Below, piece after piece: positions 63,225-64,000 of a stretch of DNA of 64,000 nt. A model generated the notes under the pieces. It made no database searches. It was not told the DNA's origin and saw only the letters and a program-made list of their open reading frames with translations. A program made the position numbers and the translations under genes. Source of the stretch: an uncultured Flavobacteriaceae bacterium (GTDB taxonomy: Bacteria > Bacteroidota > Bacteroidia > Flavobacteriales > Flavobacteriaceae); the NCBI GenBank assembly GCA_943789305.1, contig CALSTP010000001.1:1-64000 (forward strand). The letters run 5' to 3'. Each line of letters begins with the position of its first letter. The stretch's first letter is position 1.

Positions 63225-64000
63225 ATGTGTGGAATAGTAGCTTATATCGGCCAACAACAGGCCTCCCCAATTATTATCAAAGGCTTAAAAAGATTAGAAT
63301 ACCGAGGCTATGACAGTACAGGGATTTCTCTTTACGACGGCAACGAATTACACACAATTAAAACAACAGGTAAAGTAAGTGACCTTGAAGCTAAGTTTGA
63401 GATGCTTCCACCTATTACTGCTCAGGTTGGAATTGGTCATACACGATGGGCAACTCACGGTATCCCCAATGATGTAAATGCACATCCTCAAAATTCAAAT
63501 TCCAAAGATTTGGCTGTGGTTCACAACGGGATCATTGAAAATTATGCATCATTAAAAGAAGAGTTGATTCATAGGGGTTACCATTTTAATTCGGATACTG
63601 ACACCGAGGTTTTGGTCAATCTTATTGAAGACGTTCAAAAAAAAGAAAAAGTAAAGCTTGGTAAAGCAGTGCAAATTGCATTATCACAAGTAATAGGAGC
63701 ATATGCAATAGTAGTATTTGACAGAAAAAAACCAAACGAACTTATAGCGGCCAGACTTGGAAGCCCTTTGGCAATTGGTGTTGGGGGTGAAGAGTTTTTT
63801 GTTGCTTCAGATGCTACTCCCTTTCTAGAATATACTAAAAATGTAATTTATTTAGAAGAAGAACATTTAGCAATTATTCGTTCTGATCGGGAGGTTTCTA
63901 TTCGTAAAATTGCAAACGATAAAATAATTAAACCCTATGTAGAAGAGCTTCAAATGAGTTTGGAGAATATTCAAAAAGGAGGATTTGATTACTTCATGCT
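63225..64000 (+). CDS. glmS: Glutamine-fructose-6-phosphate aminotransferase, N-terminal part (3' end outside window)
   Basis: Reads through to the window end; 258 codons visible. The start is MCGIVAYIGQ, in which the nucleophile is C2 after removal of Met. The glutaminase domain segments GYDSTGISL, GIGHTRWATHG and VVHNGIIENY, with the conserved RWATHG and NGI loops, are all intact. GlmS makes glucosamine-6-phosphate for cell-wall and LPS synthesis. The isomerase half lies beyond the window. No glmS ribozyme-type leader was recognised in the 12 bp to the upstream gene. Confidence 0.96.
   Translation, partial: MCGIVAYIGQQQASPIIIKGLKRLEYRGYDSTGISLYDGNELHTIKTTGKVSDLEAKFEMLPPITAQVGIGHTRWATHGIPNDVNAHPQNSNSKDLAVVHNGIIENYASLKEELIHRGYHFNSDTDTEVLVNLIEDVQKKEKVKLGKAVQIALSQVIGAYAIVVFDRKKPNELIAARLGSPLAIGVGGEEFFVASDATPFLEYTKNVIYLEEEHLAIIRSDREVSIRKIANDKIIKPYVEELQMSLENIQKGGFDYFM

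Noticed and set aside
1..64000. tRNA, rRNA or riboswitch elements in the gaps
   Set aside because: No cloverleaf-like or conserved riboswitch core was recognised by eye; a covariance-model scan could not be run.

Overview
This is an AT-rich stretch of chromosome from a member of the Bacteroidetes, most likely a marine Flavobacteriaceae. Supporting signs are a DUF4270 lipoprotein, a DUF285 (BspA-type) surface lipoprotein, a DksA/TraR-like protein without its zinc finger, AT-rich leaders without clear Shine-Dalgarno sites, and promoter boxes of the TAnnTTTG type. The species cannot be named from the sequence. No tRNA, rRNA, CRISPR array or insertion sequence was seen.

Region 1 (1-5812) is a tight plus-strand operon: the end of an MFS transporter, a SulP anion permease without a STAS domain, a periplasmic metallo-beta-lactamase-fold protein of the alkyl-sulfatase family without the SCP2 domain, a tandem OsmC-like protein, and a DUF3179 membrane protein. 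Together they suggest uptake and desulfation of an organic sulfate ester.

Region 2 (about 5.8-22.1 kb) is accessory DNA. It holds small orphan genes, a minimal ADP-ribosyltransferase-like protein, a secreted nuclease, an M23 lipoprotein, and a 1326-residue surface lipoprotein with 12 DUF285 repeats and a C-terminal domain carrying type 1 copper ligands. It also holds a tryptophanase and several broken genes. The broken genes include a UDG-like gene, a MORN/YwqK-type repeat gene with four separate frameshifts, a DUF285 fragment, and a DUF3052-like gene with a frameshift and a stop.

Region 3 (22.1-64 kb) is dense housekeeping sequence. It includes a cold-shock gene, an ABC exporter, a 2OG-Fe(II) dioxygenase, an antiporter, riboflavin synthase and pdxA. 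A lipid operon follows (YceD, rpmF, fabH, accB, accC), then asd, alr-tdk, rsmI-recJ, pgi, an M23 lipoprotein, uvrC, lspA, a DksA-like gene and ileS. The last part has a TonB receptor with recO, gdhA, radA, a YbhN-like flippase, panD-panC, a degenerate glycogen-synthase-like half protein, a DUF4270 lipoprotein and the start of glmS. Genes often touch or overlap at their ends. A GNAT gene at 50.5 kb carries an in-frame stop.

All family assignments come from reading motifs by eye. No database search was run.
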